Below are positions 1-11,582 of a stretch of DNA of 64,000 bases, piece after piece (position 1 is the stretch's first letter; each line of letters opens with the position of its first letter). Source of the stretch: Castanea sativa (Eukaryota; Streptophyta; Magnoliopsida; Fagales; Fagaceae); the NCBI RefSeq assembly GCF_040712315.1, contig NC_134018.1, positions 2,558,501-2,622,500 on the forward strand. Direction: 5' to 3'. The notes under the pieces were generated by a model. That model saw only the letters and a program-made list of their open reading frames with translations. It had not been told where the DNA came from and did not search any database. The translations under genes and the position numbers were made by a program.

Positions 1-2182
1 TCTCTCTCTTATTTCCTAGTCATTTATTATATCATCTAACTTAGGTTTAAAAAAAGAAAAAGAAAAAGAACACTCTATTTTGCACCTTTAGCAAACAAAG
101 AACGCATACTAACTCATTGCACTTAATAGCTAGATTACATGAAGGTAATCATCATATATACCTAGTAGTAATTGAGGTTGGGTGGCAACAGTATTTGCAG
201 TCAACATCAACATCTTGATTCCACAACAACCTGCAAAAATAGTAGTATGCATTAGAGCAGAATTTATCCAATGACAAGAAACAAATAAAATTATCGAATA
301 AATTAAGAGTTAAAATACTGATGAAATTAACAGTGGGAAAAAGAAACATAAAAGACAATATGATAAATCTTAAACTGGGTATCCTATGTATTTGTATCTG
401 GAATCCAATGATCCAAAATGGTAAAGCGTTTGTTCCAAATGTTATAAACCAATCACACACAAACAATTTTATTTTCCCTAAGATTGGTTGTGATATGAAA
501 AAAATATCATTACTATAAAATTCATATAAAATAGAATTAACACATTCCAAAAAAAAGGAAGCGAAGGTCATACAGCAGTAAGAGTTGTCTATACATAGGA
601 ACAGTCTTTGTCCTGCACCCTTATACATGACTAATTGCATCAAGCTTTGGATTAAATTTTGGTTTCAAAACTGAACTGTGCGTGTAAACTTACCAATGAA
701 AAAGAGAGGAGATATGAATAACATCATTACTCATTGTCATAAAATCAAGGCTTTCTAATAGTCAAACACTTTGAAAGCTCTCCACTTTTGCATATTCCAC
801 ATTCAAATAAAAAACCCATGTGATAATGTGCAAAGCACAGAAATCAATAAATATTAATTTCTGAGGTGTCATGAGAGCTGTAAATCACACAAATCAACTG
901 AAAAAAATCATTGCCCGCAAGTTCATTTCAATGTTCCTAAGTTCAAACTGCCAAGTGCCAATTGGTAAAATAACACTCATATCTCTGTGTTCCTAAAGAA
1001 AACTCAGAACTTAACACTAGAAAAGGTTGCCTTTTATTCGAATGCTATAGTATGAGAAAACCCTTGCTCTTGTTTGAGATAAAAATTGAATCAAAAGATT
1101 CGAAACAATCTCTCAGACCCCAAAATAGAATACCCAAATACTCAATCACACAATTAACCTGATACATAAGCTCAGCATCGATAACCCATTCCAACAATAA
1201 AGAAACAAATAATTTAGAGTCCTACAATATTATTTTTTGATAACAAAAAATCCTAATACATTACCAAAAAGAAAACAAAAAAACAAAAAAATGAAAATAA
1301 AGATGAAAATATTCTAGCACAGAAAGCAAAACTTTATTCCAAACTCTTGATCATGCTCCGTTTGGTCGCTGAGAAAACACAGGAAAAAAGAGAAATATAC
1401 GGAGAACTAGCACTGTAATCAAGCTCAAGCCAAGCCAAGTAGTGAATGGCAGAGCTCGGCTTGACAAAAAAAAAAAAAAACATGTTCAAAGTTCAAACTC
1501 AGCTCAAGCTAACAAATTTTTTTTGAACTCAAGCTTGTCAAAAATTCTAAAACCTAAAGCTCAATATCAAGCTCTTGAGCTCGAGCTCAAACACAAGCAC
1601 ATAATCAAATCCTTTAATCTCAAAAAATAAATGGATTTCCCTTAGTGACCAGCGGCAAAACATCACAATTTCTAAACATTAACAAGAATCTAATGGATAA
1701 TAAAGAAAACGTAAATGGGTAATATGGGTGACAACATTATTCAAAACTGCTAACATGATTCGAGCAACATCACTTGTTTAAAATGTTGTGCCCCTAAACT
1801 TATTATGCGCCAATAACAACACTTGTGAAATATGTTGTCTCCCGAAACTTATCATATAGAGAAATTAGGAAACAAGGGATTGACATGACAAGAACAGAAC
1901 AATGAGGTAATTACATAGTATTAAATAGTTTAAAGCAAATGCCATAGATTTGTACATGACAACAAAAGCCATAGATGTGTACATGACAGAAGTTTCCACC
2001 CAAAAAAATGAAAAATAAAATAAATTTACTGCTAAATTGTTCTGTTATCAACGTTTCTATAAAGGGTACAACTTTCTACCCTTAAAACCTTTATTGAGCC
2101 ACCGCAAAAACCCAGAAACACAGCGCACATATAACACACATAGAGAAAGAAAGAGAAGAAATTACTAAGAAAGAAAGAAACT
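1..2182. other. AT-rich intergenic or intronic DNA
   Basis: No gene is convincingly visible. On the minus strand a 62-bp stretch at 170-231 is open and bounded by AG and GT dinucleotides, so it could be a small exon of the gene that may start near 2485. Its peptide is not recognised. Positions 1380-1620 hold a degenerate AGCTC-rich repeat (alternating AAGCTCAAG and GAGCTCGAG words), similar in style to the one at 3295-3745 and typical of a decayed transposon. Confidence 0.4.
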
Positions 2183-2244
2183 TTAAGAAATTAACACAAT
2201 AAGCCCATCAATTGTTAACGTAACAGAGAAAGAGAGAGATTTAC

Positions 2245-2485
2245 CTTGTGTAAAATCGTGGCTTTTGCTGGCCTCAGAGTTGGCTCTGTGCACGGAGAGC
2301 CCTGAGGAAGCTGAATACTGGAACAAGACCACAAATTGGGAAGTGGGTATTGTTTTATATGAGAGAAATCTAAGACAAGATGTCCTGGGTTCGGTTTTCT
2401 CTCTCTCCCTCTCTCTGTGTTTTCTCGTAGTTTCTCGGTAACCAAACAAGGAATGAGAGGATGTGGGAAATAATCGGATTTTCAA
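2245..2485 (-). other. possible first exon of an unidentified minus-strand gene
   Basis: The minus strand is open from an ATG at 2485 to a GT donor just below 2245 (CACAAG followed by GTAAAT). The predicted peptide (about 80 residues) is rich in Ser, Arg and Glu, contains a run derived from a purine-pyrimidine microsatellite, and has no recognisable domain. It may be a 5-prime untranslated exon rather than coding. Positions 2410-2455 resemble 20570-20615 (a shared core coding for something like YRETTRK on the minus strand), so a common leader or repeat may be involved. Downstream exons would lie towards 1 or beyond the window. Identification is not possible from the sequence alone. Confidence 0.2.
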
Positions 2486-4539
2486 GGAGTCTAGGACGGT
2501 GATGACTGTTTATTAATTTTTGGGTACTAATTATTTTATTTAATTGGGCTATAGACCAAGTACTTGGGCTGAACTTCTAGTTGGGTTGGGGGCTAGAATA
2601 TAATGTCCATTGTTAAGCCCAATTAGGCCGAAGGCCTAAATAGACTACAATTGTTTTTTGGGATAGATTTTTGACATGCTTCTAATGATTATGTTCTTTA
2701 TAATCAGATTAAGGTGCCAATTAGTTTTAAGTATAAGTTATAATTTTGTCGCTATAACATTTATCTAAAGACTTTTATTTATTTATTTAATTTATAGATA
2801 GATAAAATTTTAATTTATGACATTTATTTTATAATGATTGTTTTTATTATTAGGCTAAGATGTTAATTGGTTCTGGGTGTGGCTGAAATTCCAAATCTTT
2901 TATTCGATGACTGTAAATTTTACCAGTTGAGTTAATTGGAATCCACTAAAGGTATATTTGTCTATGGACTAAAGAATCTATTCTTTAATTAATTGTGTTC
3001 TCAAAAAAATGATTCTTTAATTAATTTGGTTGTGGTGAAATAAGCTCCTTGACAAAGAAAATGAAGCAACCAAAAAGAAAAGAAAAGGAGAGTATCAAGT
3101 TTTAGTGTTTTACCTTGCTTGTTTTGTTTACGTAAAAGAAAAATTCCTAGCCGTCTAATTTGGTCTAGGAATTTTCTTTACATCATTGGTTTCTATAAAC
3201 TTGGAGTAATGAAGTTCCATGTGTCTTCATTTACATACAATAGAATTTTGTGAAAAAAAAAAAAGAGAAAAAGAAGAGAAGTTTCTTCTTAGGGTTGTAA
3301 ATGAACCAAACCGTTCATAAACAGTTCAGGTTAGGTTCGACAAAAGTGTGTTTGTTTATAAACCGGTTAAGTTTGATCTTTAATTTTAGACTTGTTTAAT
3401 AAACGAGCCGAGTCCAAACAAAAAAAAATTATTCATGAATAGGCTCGTGAATAATAAGGCTTAATAAAAAATAAGTTATAAGCTTAGGTTGATTTATGTG
3501 TTTGGTGATAAACTTGATATGAACTTGAAAAATAAACTCATATTTGAAAGTTAAGATCACATGTTTAAAACCAAATGAATTTGATAATGTGCTTAATATG
3601 AGCTTGATAATGTACTTGTATTAGATTTTGAGCTCAAAAACTTGACATTGAGCTTGAGTTTTAGCTTGATTTTGAGCTCAAACTTTTGGACTATATGACA
3701 AGCTCAAACATATAATCTGTAGGCTTAGTTAAAGTTTGAACATTTTACAGTATTCTTCCTACGTTTTTCTAACTACAGTTAAGAAAAACATTACCATGAT
3801 AATAGTATCCATGTGTTATTCTTAGGAGGCAGTGGAGTCCATACTTTATAGTCTCCATTGGATGTTTTCACGTGAGACCACATTTTATTCATCATCTCAG
3901 GCCCGCTCATATTCATTCATCTTCCTTTTCGATCATGTCAAAATTATCTTTGTTATTTTCTGCTTATGATCACTTGATTCTTATTTATGGCTTTGCTAAG
4001 GTCTATCTTCTCTTTAGTTTTACTCTTTATGTTATTATCAACCCATCCCCTTAACTCTTTTAATTATCAATTATTTCTCTTGTTAGTAAGGCCAAAAGAG
4101 AATGATGAGGTCATTATTTAGTTAGAAGAATGTCTATCTTTTATTTTTCTCATTGAACATCATGGTCTTGATTAAATAAAATCTACTATTGTTTCATCTT
4201 AAGGAAAAAAAAACTCTTTAGTCATTATATTTATCAATACATATCATGTTCTATATTCATTAATCTATTTTTGTTAATGCCTTACATAAAATACATCGTT
4301 ATTTACTTTTAATATATTAAGCATTTACCATAATGTTATGTTTTAACAATAAAAGTTAGTTCTACACATTATGTTTGTGACATGTGACTCAACGTAAGGT
4401 TACACATCGTATGACGTGCTTTCAAAATTTGATGCACTATAAGTACATTAAAATTATCAATATAACATAGTTAGCTTTATGTAAACATTATCATCAAAGT
4501 TTTAAAAAAACTACAATACTAAACTTATTAAAATCAACT

Positions 4540-4580
4540 TATATATATATATATATATATATATACACGTGTGTGTGTTT
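4540..4580. repeat. (TA)n-(GT)n microsatellite
   Basis: A TA run is followed by a CACGTGTGTGTGT run and then by TTTATCAAATAAAAAAA. A second copy of the same compound arrangement lies at 4735-4785, so the microsatellite and its flank appear to have been duplicated about 190 bp apart. Confidence 0.8.
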
Positions 4581-4734
4581 ATCAAATAAAAAAAGATATT
4601 CAGTGTTGTTGAGTCATCTCACATGTAAGGTATAATATTGAGAAAATGTTTATCACTTGCTCCGCGACACTGACTGCTACATGCAGTTTTGGTATTGGTG
4701 TGTGAGTATATTCCCTTAACTCGTTTCCCTTCCC

Positions 4735-4766
<32 letters not shown>

Positions 4767-4785
4767 TTATCAGATAAAAAAAATC
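4735..4785. repeat. (TA)n-(GT)n microsatellite, second copy
   Basis: A TA run followed by about nine GT units and TTTATCAGATAAAAAAA. This is the partner of the compound microsatellite at 4540-4580. Confidence 0.8.
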
Positions 4786-5311
4786 AACTATCAAAATTTT
4801 AAAGAAATTTAAAGGGAGTTCTATTAATTATTTTGATAATAATTTTATAATTTGGGTTTTATTAGAAATTTGGTCTTACATGATGTGTTTTACCATGTAA
4901 CTGGGAATAATTTTTGTTCTTTTTTATTATTGTTGAAATATATTAGTTTACATATGGTTTTTATTAACCCATGCATGATAAATAAACTATTTGCTGTCTT
5001 ACGGAAGTATTTGATTTTTTGCTGGCTCTTTCTTATCTTGTTATAAGAAAGTCTACATTTTTTTTTGCATCAGCTTTATAACTTGGTTTTTGCCATATAC
5101 CAGTGAAATTTAATTAGAAATTACAGTTAATTTAAATAAACAAACCAACACTAAATAAATTCTGATTAAATTGTGTTTAGTCTTCTTCAAACAAAATAAT
5201 GATTTAATAATTTTCTATAAATGATTTTATTTGACTTTTTATTTATTGATATTATTTAACTATGTCATGTGTTTTTTTTTTCCGAACTTTCTCACACATT
5301 CTCACACATTG

Positions 5312-7118
5312 CACAACAAAATTAAAAAAAAAAAACATAAAAAGGGCCTAATTTATTAAGCATTTTCCATTTCCTGCACTTTCTCGAGAGTCAAAATCTT
5401 CTGTCCCATTTTTCCTGCTCCACTCTATACTCCACCAATAAAAACTTGCCACGTGTTCACCTAATTAATTAAATACTATCATTATTCACTTATTAATGCT
5501 ACCGTTATTAATTAATAGTAGTATTTAATTAATTAAGTGAACACATGACAAGTTTTTATTGGTGGAGTATAGAGTAGAGCAGGAAAAGTGGAACAGAAAA
5601 TTTGGACTCCTCTCTCGGCATCCAAACAAATCACCAAAACAGGAACAAAATCGAAAACTTAGAGAATTCAAATTTCAGAAAAATAAAATAAAAATAAAAA
5701 TCGAACTGTGGAGAGCTCTGATAACAAGCGACGAAGAGCGGAAGAGGAGAGCAGGTGGGTGTGTCGTCTTTCTGTTGTTGTGGCCAGAGCAAGCGAATTA
5801 GAAGACGGCCTGAGAAGACCGCCATGAACGAAGCACGGACTCTGAAGCTTCGGGTCCTTTAGCAGAGCCATGTTCACGATTAACAAAACCCAATTCATTG
5901 TTCCATTCCCATACTGAAAGGTATGTTCAGGTTCTTCTCACTTTCATCCTGTTCTCCTGTCTGGGTGTATTTTCTTCTTTTTTTCTTTTTCAATGAAATG
6001 TCAATCACCAGTTATGCCAAAGATTGCATTTATGAGCCATGTACAGCTCCTCTTTAGGTGTAAAGACAAAAGCAAAGTGCATAATTGGAAGAGATTATCC
6101 AAAGCCAGGTCAGTTGTGCCACTATGGTTGTTTTAGTTGTTCCATTCCCCATCAAATTGTTGAAGCTCCTGAAAGAGTTTTGAGCATGCTGGAGATGGGT
6201 TTGCAGTGGCTGATGGTTTACTTGGGATGTATTAGCATTTTTGGATGATGGTTTCCACTAGTACAAAATGATCAGCCACTGCAAACCCATCTCCAGCATG
6301 CTCAAAACTCTTTCAGGAGCTTCAACAATTTGATGGGGAATGGAACAACTAAAACAACCATAGTGGCAAAACTGACCTGGCTTTGGATAATCTCTTCCAA
6401 TTATGCACTTTGCTTTTGTCTTTACACCTAAAGAGGAGCTGTACATGGCTTATAAATGCAATCATTGGCATAACTGGTGATTGACATTTCATTGAAAAAG
6501 AAAAAAAAGAAAAAAATACACCCAGACAGGAGAACAGGATGGAAGTGAGAAGAACCTGAACATACCTTTCAGTATGGGAAGAAATTGCCTCATGTAATCA
6601 CGACTGGGGTTGTGCATCTTTCCAAATGAGATTGGGGAGTAGATGCAGTTATATGAGTACTCGGGTCTCTCCAAGCCACTCCAAACCCATCTCCAGCATG
6701 CTCAAAACTCTTTCAGGAGCTTCAACAATTTGATGGGGAATGGAACAATGAATTGGGTCTTTGAATTGGGTTTTGTTAATTGTGAACATGGCTCTGCTAA
6801 AGGACCCGAAGCTTCAGATTCCGTGCTTCGTTCATGGCGGTCTTCTCAGGCCGTCTACCAATTTGCTTGCTCTGGCCACAACAACAAGAAGACGACACAC
6901 CCACCTGCTCTCCTCTTCCAGCTCTTCGTCGCATGTTATCAGAGCTCTCCACAGTTCGATTTTTATTTTTATTTTATTTTTCTGAAATTTGAATTCTCTA
7001 AGTTTTCAATTTTGTTCCTGTTTTGGTGATTTGTTTGGATGCCGAGAAAGTGTAGGAAATGGAAAATGCTTAATAAATTAGGCCCTTTCTATGTTTTTTG
7101 TTTTTGTTTTGTTTTGTT
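5312..7118. repeat. long inverted repeat (hairpin locus) containing gene-like sequence
   Basis: The left arm (5312-6215) reads as the reverse complement of the right arm (6271-7118), separated by a spacer of about 54 bp. For example the segment from GTACAGCTCC at 6039 recurs inverted near 6440, and GGGCCTAATTTATTAAGC at 5345 recurs inverted near 7075. The arms contain conserved but unidentified reading frames, including one starting MALLKDPKLQ that looks like an organelle-targeting N-terminus (plus strand in the right arm from 6788, minus strand in the left arm). Each arm carries its own insertion: a MITE in the left arm (5387-5610) and about 158 bp in the right arm (6581-6738) that repeats 6284-6347. 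A transcript of this locus would fold into a near-perfect hairpin. It could be a captured gene fragment; its parent gene is not recognised. Confidence 0.85.
5387..5610. mobile_element. MITE inserted in the left arm of the inverted repeat
   Basis: Terminal inverted repeats of about 70 bp face each other: the left begins AGAGTCAAAATCTTCTGTCC, and the right end read backwards begins GGAGTCCAAATTTTCTGTTC. The two TIRs meet around a short AT-rich centre near 5490. The right arm of the surrounding inverted repeat lacks the element and shows the uninterrupted ACTTTCTCGGCATCC, which identifies the empty site. The flanks CTTTCTCG and CTCTCTCG form an imperfect 8-bp target duplication, suggesting a hAT-type or similar element. 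No coding capacity. Confidence 0.85.
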
Positions 7119-7206
7119 TTGATAGTGCTGTTTGCATGCCAAGAAAGATTGGGAAAATAAAATGAGAAGGATGATCCAATTTGAAGCGATTTTCTTTTCA
7201 AGCTTG

Positions 7207-7211
7207 TACCT
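7207..7211. repeat. target site duplication (TACCT), left
   Basis: TACCT immediately precedes the 5-prime LTR of the Copia element and is repeated at 11440-11444. Confidence 0.95.
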
Positions 7212-7411
7212 TGTTAACATGTATAATGTTGTGGGCTTTAGGCCCAACGGCCCAACTAGTTTACTTGTAAAGCACTCTTATTTGTATAGCACTCTTACTT
7301 GTACTACACTCATATTTACTTGTACTGCACTCATATGCCTCCTATATAAAGGCACTCATGTATATTCTTTCAGTGTGAAATACAATACTATTGAATTCAG
7401 TATTTCTAACA
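7212..7411 (+). repeat. Copia-1 5-prime LTR
   Basis: Begins TGTTAACATG and ends TTTCTAACA. Contains a TATA box (CTATATAAAGG near 7341) and lies directly upstream of the primer site. The 200-bp length exceeds the 175-bp 3-prime LTR because of short indels in the GGCCCAACGGCC region and in the ACTCTT repeats. Confidence 0.95.
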
Positions 7412-7424
7412 TGGTATCAGAGCC
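7412..7424 (+). promoter_or_regulatory. Copia-1 primer binding site (tRNA-Met)
   Basis: TGGTATCAGAGCC directly follows the 5-prime LTR. This is the standard complement of the initiator methionine tRNA used by plant Copia elements. Confidence 0.95.
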
Positions 7425-7812
7425 ACTACTCTGACATTTTTTTTTTAGCAGTCTTGTCTTTTATTGGTGTTACTCCATTCTCAACATTGCTTCTGCCCTC
7501 ACAACAACTGCTGCAGCCTTTCGCCGTTGAACCTTCGACGTCTTCCAGACATTATCCTTGGGTTCCGGACTTGTAGCAATCATCGTTAAGGAGTTTTACA
7601 CTGCAAAGACCACTGCCTCTTTCTGCACTGCCTCTTCCAAACATCACCTGCCACGTCATCGTTGACCCGCATTGACTTTGACTTGAAGGTTGACTTTGAC
7701 CATTGACTTTTCTCCAGGGTTGACTTTTTTTTTTTGCAGTCTAGGTGCTCCTTACTTAGTTTTTCGCATAGATTTCATTTTTGCAATCCATTTTTGCATA
7801 TTTTGCTTCTAA

Positions 7813-9425
7813 ATGAAGAATAAGGACAGGTCTTCTTCCTTTTGCAACAATCGTTGCCAACAATCCAACAAACGTTTTTGCAATTTTTGCAAACGTTTTG
7901 GCCATAATATTGAGACTTGCTATCAGCGCAATAAATCAACTGTTTCAATTTCTGCTGTCACTATTGCTAACATTGAGAGTGTCCAACCAATGGCTCCCGT
8001 CTCTGCACAATCTAAGTCTTTAGGTCGCACTTTCACCATGTCCACAGATGACCTTAAAAACATCATCGCCAATGTCATTCGTATGGTTGGTAATGCCTCT
8101 TATTCCTCTTCTCTCTCAGCTTTATCCGGTATGTCTCCTTCCTCTTGGCTTATGGATTCTGCTTGTTGCAATCACATGACACCTCACTCGTCCTTATTTT
8201 CTGAACTTAAACCTACACCACATCCTCTTACTATTCGCATAGCAAATGGTTCCACACTGTCTGGTCATAATATAGGTTCCGTTTCAACCTCCAACCTCTC
8301 AGTTTCTGGGGTCTTTAATGTTCCTGACCTTTCTTACAATTTGTTTTCTGTGGGACAATTAGCTGAGTTGGGTTATCGAATTATATTTGATTATTCTGGG
8401 TGTATTGTGCAGGATCCAAGGACAGGACAGGAGTTAGGGACCGGTCCCATAGTTGGACGTATGTTTCCCGTGGACAACCTTCGTCTTCCACTTATTGCTC
8501 TTGTTTCTATTGCCGTAGTTGCTGCAGTTTCTTCTATTCCTTCCTATGCACTTTGGCATGCTCGTCTTGATCACACATCTTCTTCTCATGTACAACAATT
8601 GGCTTCTAGAGGTTTGTTAGGTTCAGTGTCTATAGAAAATTTTGATTGTGTTTCATGTCAGTTAGGAAAACAACCAGCTTTGCCTTTCAATATTAGTGAA
8701 TCAATATCCACTGATATCTTTGACCTTATTCATTCTGATGTTTAGGGACCTTCCTCTGTCTCTAGTATTGGTGAATCTCGATATTTTGTTATCTTTGTTG
8801 ATGATTATTCTCGCTATAGCTGGATTTTTAATATGAAACATCGTTCTGAATTATTGCAAGTATATTCTAATTTTGCAAAAATGGTTGAAACTCAAATTTC
8901 AAAACGTATCAAATTTTTTTGATCTGATAATGCTCTTGAGTACACTCAATATGCTTTCCAAACTGTTTTGCATTCCTATGGCACTGTTCATCAACTAACT
9001 TGTCCAGGTACCTTTCAGCAAAATGGTAAAGCCGAATGAAAACTTTGTCATATTCTTGACACTGTTCGTGCTCTCCTTCTTTCTGCCAAAGTTCCTGCTC
9101 CTTTTTGAGGCGAAGCTGCTCTTCATGCTATTAATCGCATTCCCAGTCCTGTCATCCAAAATCAAACTCCATATGAGCGTCTTTTTGGGTCACCTCCAGA
9201 CAATCACCACCTAGGTCAAGACTTTGTTATTTTCTTGACTATGGCGAAACTCAAAAGGGGTATCGGTGTTATGATCCTATTTCTCATCGTCTTCGTATCT
9301 CTCGCAATGTTGTCTTTTGGGAACATCGCCTCTTTGTCGAGCTCTCTCATTTCCGTGCTTCTTTATCTTCCTCTTTTGTCTTAGATCTATTTCCAGATGA
9401 GACACATATTCCTTCTGTAGGCTAG
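7813..9425 (+). pseudogene. Copia-1 gag C-terminus, protease and integrase remnant
   Basis: The frame opens at 7813 and includes a CCHC zinc knuckle (CNFCKRFGHNIETC), then a protease-like site (LMDSACCNHM; the usual DSG triad reads DSA), a GAG-pre-integrase segment (LWHARLDHTSSSHVQ) and the integrase core. In-frame stops occur at 8743, 8920, 9037 and 9106. By family comparison they replace Trp, Arg, Arg and Trp codons. Near 9213 the text jumps from the DNHHL motif to a later segment (YRCYDPISHRLRISRNVVF), which indicates a deletion and frameshift. It once encoded the capsid tail and the enzymes for polyprotein cleavage and integration; it is non-functional now. Confidence 0.9.
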
Positions 9426-9459
9426 CTTTGACCCTCACCATTATGGGCGATCTGATCCT

Positions 9460-11251
9460 CTGTAGGCTGCTCCCCGATTCTCCTATTGACTTCTCTATCC
9501 AACCACCAGATATCCTTGATCCCTTTCCTAGTTCCCCCTTTAATGAACAAGTGGAAGATGAACAGGTCGAAGACGAGCTACCCAACCCTGATCTTGGGTC
9601 CCCTGCTCCTGCTCCGCCTGAAGATCATGCACAAGACATTCCACCTCGTCACTCAACTCGGGTAAGGTCCATTCTTGCACATTTACTTGACTATCATTGT
9701 TACACTGGCCTTGCTACACTGCACGAGCCTCACACCTATCGTAAGGCTTCCACTGACCCTTTATGGTAGATTCCAATGAAAGAGGAATTTAATGCATTAT
9801 CTAAAAACCATACTTGAGACTTGGTCACTTTCCCCCCTGGGAAATCTGTGGTTGGTTGTAAGTGGATCTAGAAGATTAAGACTCGCTCTGATGGGTCCAT
9901 TGAGCGCTACAAAGCTCGTCTTGTTGCAAAAGGTTTTACATAGGAGTATGAGATTGATTATGAAGAAACCTTTGCTCCGGTTGCTCGTATCTCATCTGTT
10001 CATGCCCTCTTAGCTATTGCTGCTGCCAGTAAATGAGATATTTTTCAGATAGATGTCAAAAATGCATTCCTTAATGAGAATTTAAGTGAAAAAGTTTGTA
10101 TGCAACCTCCTCTTGGTCTCTTTGTTGAATCAAACAAGGTTTGTCACCTTCGACATGCACTTTATGGCCTTAAACAAGCTCCACGAGCTTGGTTTGCCAA
10201 ATTCAGCTCTACCATCTCTCGCTTGAGTTACATGGCCAGTCATTATGATTCTGCATTATTTTTTCGTCGTATTGACAAAGGCACTATTTTACTTCTCCTG
10301 TATGTGGATGATATGATTATAACTGGTGATGACCTTAGTGGCATTCAAGAACTTAAGGATTTTCTCAGTTAGCAGTTTGAGATGAAAGATCTTAGACATC
10401 TCAGCTACTTCTTGGGTCTTGAAATCACTCATTCTACAGATGGACTTTACATTACTCAAGCCAAGTATGCCTCTGAACTCTTGTCTAGAACTAGACTCAC
10501 TGATAGCAAGACTGTTGACACTCCAGTTGAGCTTAATGTGTATCTGACTCCCTCAGGGGGGAAACCATTGTTTAATCCCTCTCTTTACAGACGCTTAGTT
10601 GGTAGCCTAGTTTATCTCACTGTTACTTGCCTAGACATTTCCTATGCTGTTCACCAGGTGAGCTAGTATCTGTTTGCTCTACAATCGACTCACTATGCTG
10701 CTGTTCTACGCATTCTTCGGTACCTAAAGAGAACTCTCTTCCATTATCTTTTCTACTTTGCTCAGTCTCCTCTTATTCTCTGTGCATTTTATGATGCTGA
10801 TTGGGCAGAAGATCCCACTAATCACAAGTCCACCATTGGTTATTGCTTTCTTCTTGGTTCTTCTCTGATTTCTTGGCGAAGCAAGAAACAAACTCATGTG
10901 GCTCGCTCCAGTATTGAAGCAGAATATCGTGCCCTTGCTGATACCACATCTGAGCTTCTTTGGCTACGATGGCTTCTCAAAGACTTAGGTGTGTCTACAA
11001 CCTCTGCTACTCTTCTTTATTGTGACAACAAGAGTGCCATTCATATTGCTCACAATGATGTCTTCCATGAACGGACTAAACACATCAAGATCGATTGTCA
11101 TTTTATCTGTTATCATCTTGTCCATGGTGCTCTCAAGCTAATATCAGTCTCCTCTACAGATCAACTTGCAGATATCTTCACCAAGTCACATCCTACTGGA
11201 TGCCTTCGTACTTTGGTTGACAATCTTAAGTTGGTCTCACATCCACCTTGA
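9460..11251 (+). pseudogene. Copia-1 reverse transcriptase and RNase H remnant
   Basis: The linker and RT start are readable (PPRHSTRVRS, then VGCKWI and ERYKARLVAKGF after a frame change). The RT core follows with YGLKQAPRAWFAKF and the catalytic YVDDMIITGDD at about 10300-10330. RNase H follows with VARSSIEAEYRALADTTSE and the terminal ADIFTKSHP, ending at 11251. In-frame stops lie at 9767, 9815, 9869, 9941, 10034, 10370 and 10664. All but the one at 9869 (expected Tyr) can be explained by a single C-to-T or G-to-A change from Gln or Trp codons. A further frame change lies between 10666 and 10898. Confidence 0.92.
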
Positions 11252-11264
11252 GTTTGAGGGGGGC
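11250..11264 (+). promoter_or_regulatory. Copia-1 polypurine tract
   Basis: The purine-rich GAGTTTGAGGGGGGC directly precedes the 3-prime LTR. It would prime plus-strand DNA synthesis. Confidence 0.85.
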
Positions 11265-11439
11265 TGTTAACATGTATAATGTTGTGGGCTTTAGGCCTAA
11301 CTAGTTTACTTGTAAAGCACTCTTACTTATACTACACTCATATTTACATGTACTGCACTCATATGTCTCCTATATAAAGGCACTCATGTATATTCTTTCA
11401 GTGTGAAATACAATACTATTGAATTCAGTATTTCTAACA
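11265..11439 (+). repeat. Copia-1 3-prime LTR
   Basis: Begins TGTTAACATG and ends TTTCTAACA, matching the 5-prime LTR apart from short deletions and a few substitutions. Confidence 0.95.
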
Positions 11440-11444
11440 TACCT
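11440..11444. repeat. target site duplication (TACCT), right
   Basis: TACCT directly follows the 3-prime LTR and matches 7207-7211. Confidence 0.95.
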
Positions 11445-11582
11445 TTTGTTTAATTTGATTTTCTTTTGAGGGCGTGAGGAGGTGAGGGCAGGGCAGAGGG
11501 TTCTTTGTGTTTGGAGCTGTGGTGGTATGAAGTAGGAGTGATCTTGCTGAAACCTGATGAAGAGAGCCGTTGCATCTGCCAT
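11445..11582 (-). other. possible N-terminal exon interrupted by Copia-1
   Basis: On the minus strand an ATG at 11582 opens a frame beginning MADATALFIRFQQDHS and running to the Copia-1 boundary. If the element and one TACCT copy are removed, the frame continues without a stop through 7211-7125 into a hydrophobic stretch (about ILLILFSQSFLA). The first part resembles an organelle-targeting leader, but no family is recognised. The Copia end plus its target duplication also creates a GTATGT donor-like sequence exactly at the junction. This may be a host gene disrupted by the insertion or a chance open frame. Confidence 0.3.

Larger units (their letters stand above)
2486..5311. other. intergenic DNA with a degenerate repeat
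   Basis: No gene seen. Positions 3295-3745 hold an AACGAGCC/GAGCTC-rich degenerate repeat of the kind left by old hAT-like elements; I could not define its ends. The rest is AT-rich and unstructured apart from the microsatellites at 4540-4580 and 4735-4768. Confidence 0.4.
7212..11439 (+). mobile_element. Copia LTR retrotransposon, degenerate (Copia-1)
   Basis: Complete element with 5-prime LTR 7212-7411, primer binding site, gag/pol remnants, polypurine tract and 3-prime LTR 11265-11439, flanked by a perfect TACCT duplication. The domain order of zinc knuckle, protease, integrase, reverse transcriptase and RNase H is that of Ty1/copia. Only about 400 bp separate the primer site from the zinc knuckle, so most of gag has been deleted. 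The pol frame carries about eleven in-frame stops and an internal deletion near 9213, so the element cannot encode its own proteins. It sits inside a minus-strand open stretch (see 11460-11582). Confidence 0.95.

Noticed and set aside
3872..5046. Short open frames at 3872-4054 and 4852-5046
   Set aside because: AT-rich chance frames with no domain, one starting only at TTG, and no conserved counterpart.
6039..6446. Two mirror-image reading frames of about 60 residues (starting MYSSSLGVK) on opposite strands
   Set aside because: They are the two arms of one inverted repeat. Neither has a recognisable domain, and a parallel conserved frame in other phases is equally good, so I treat them as parts of the repeat rather than two genes.
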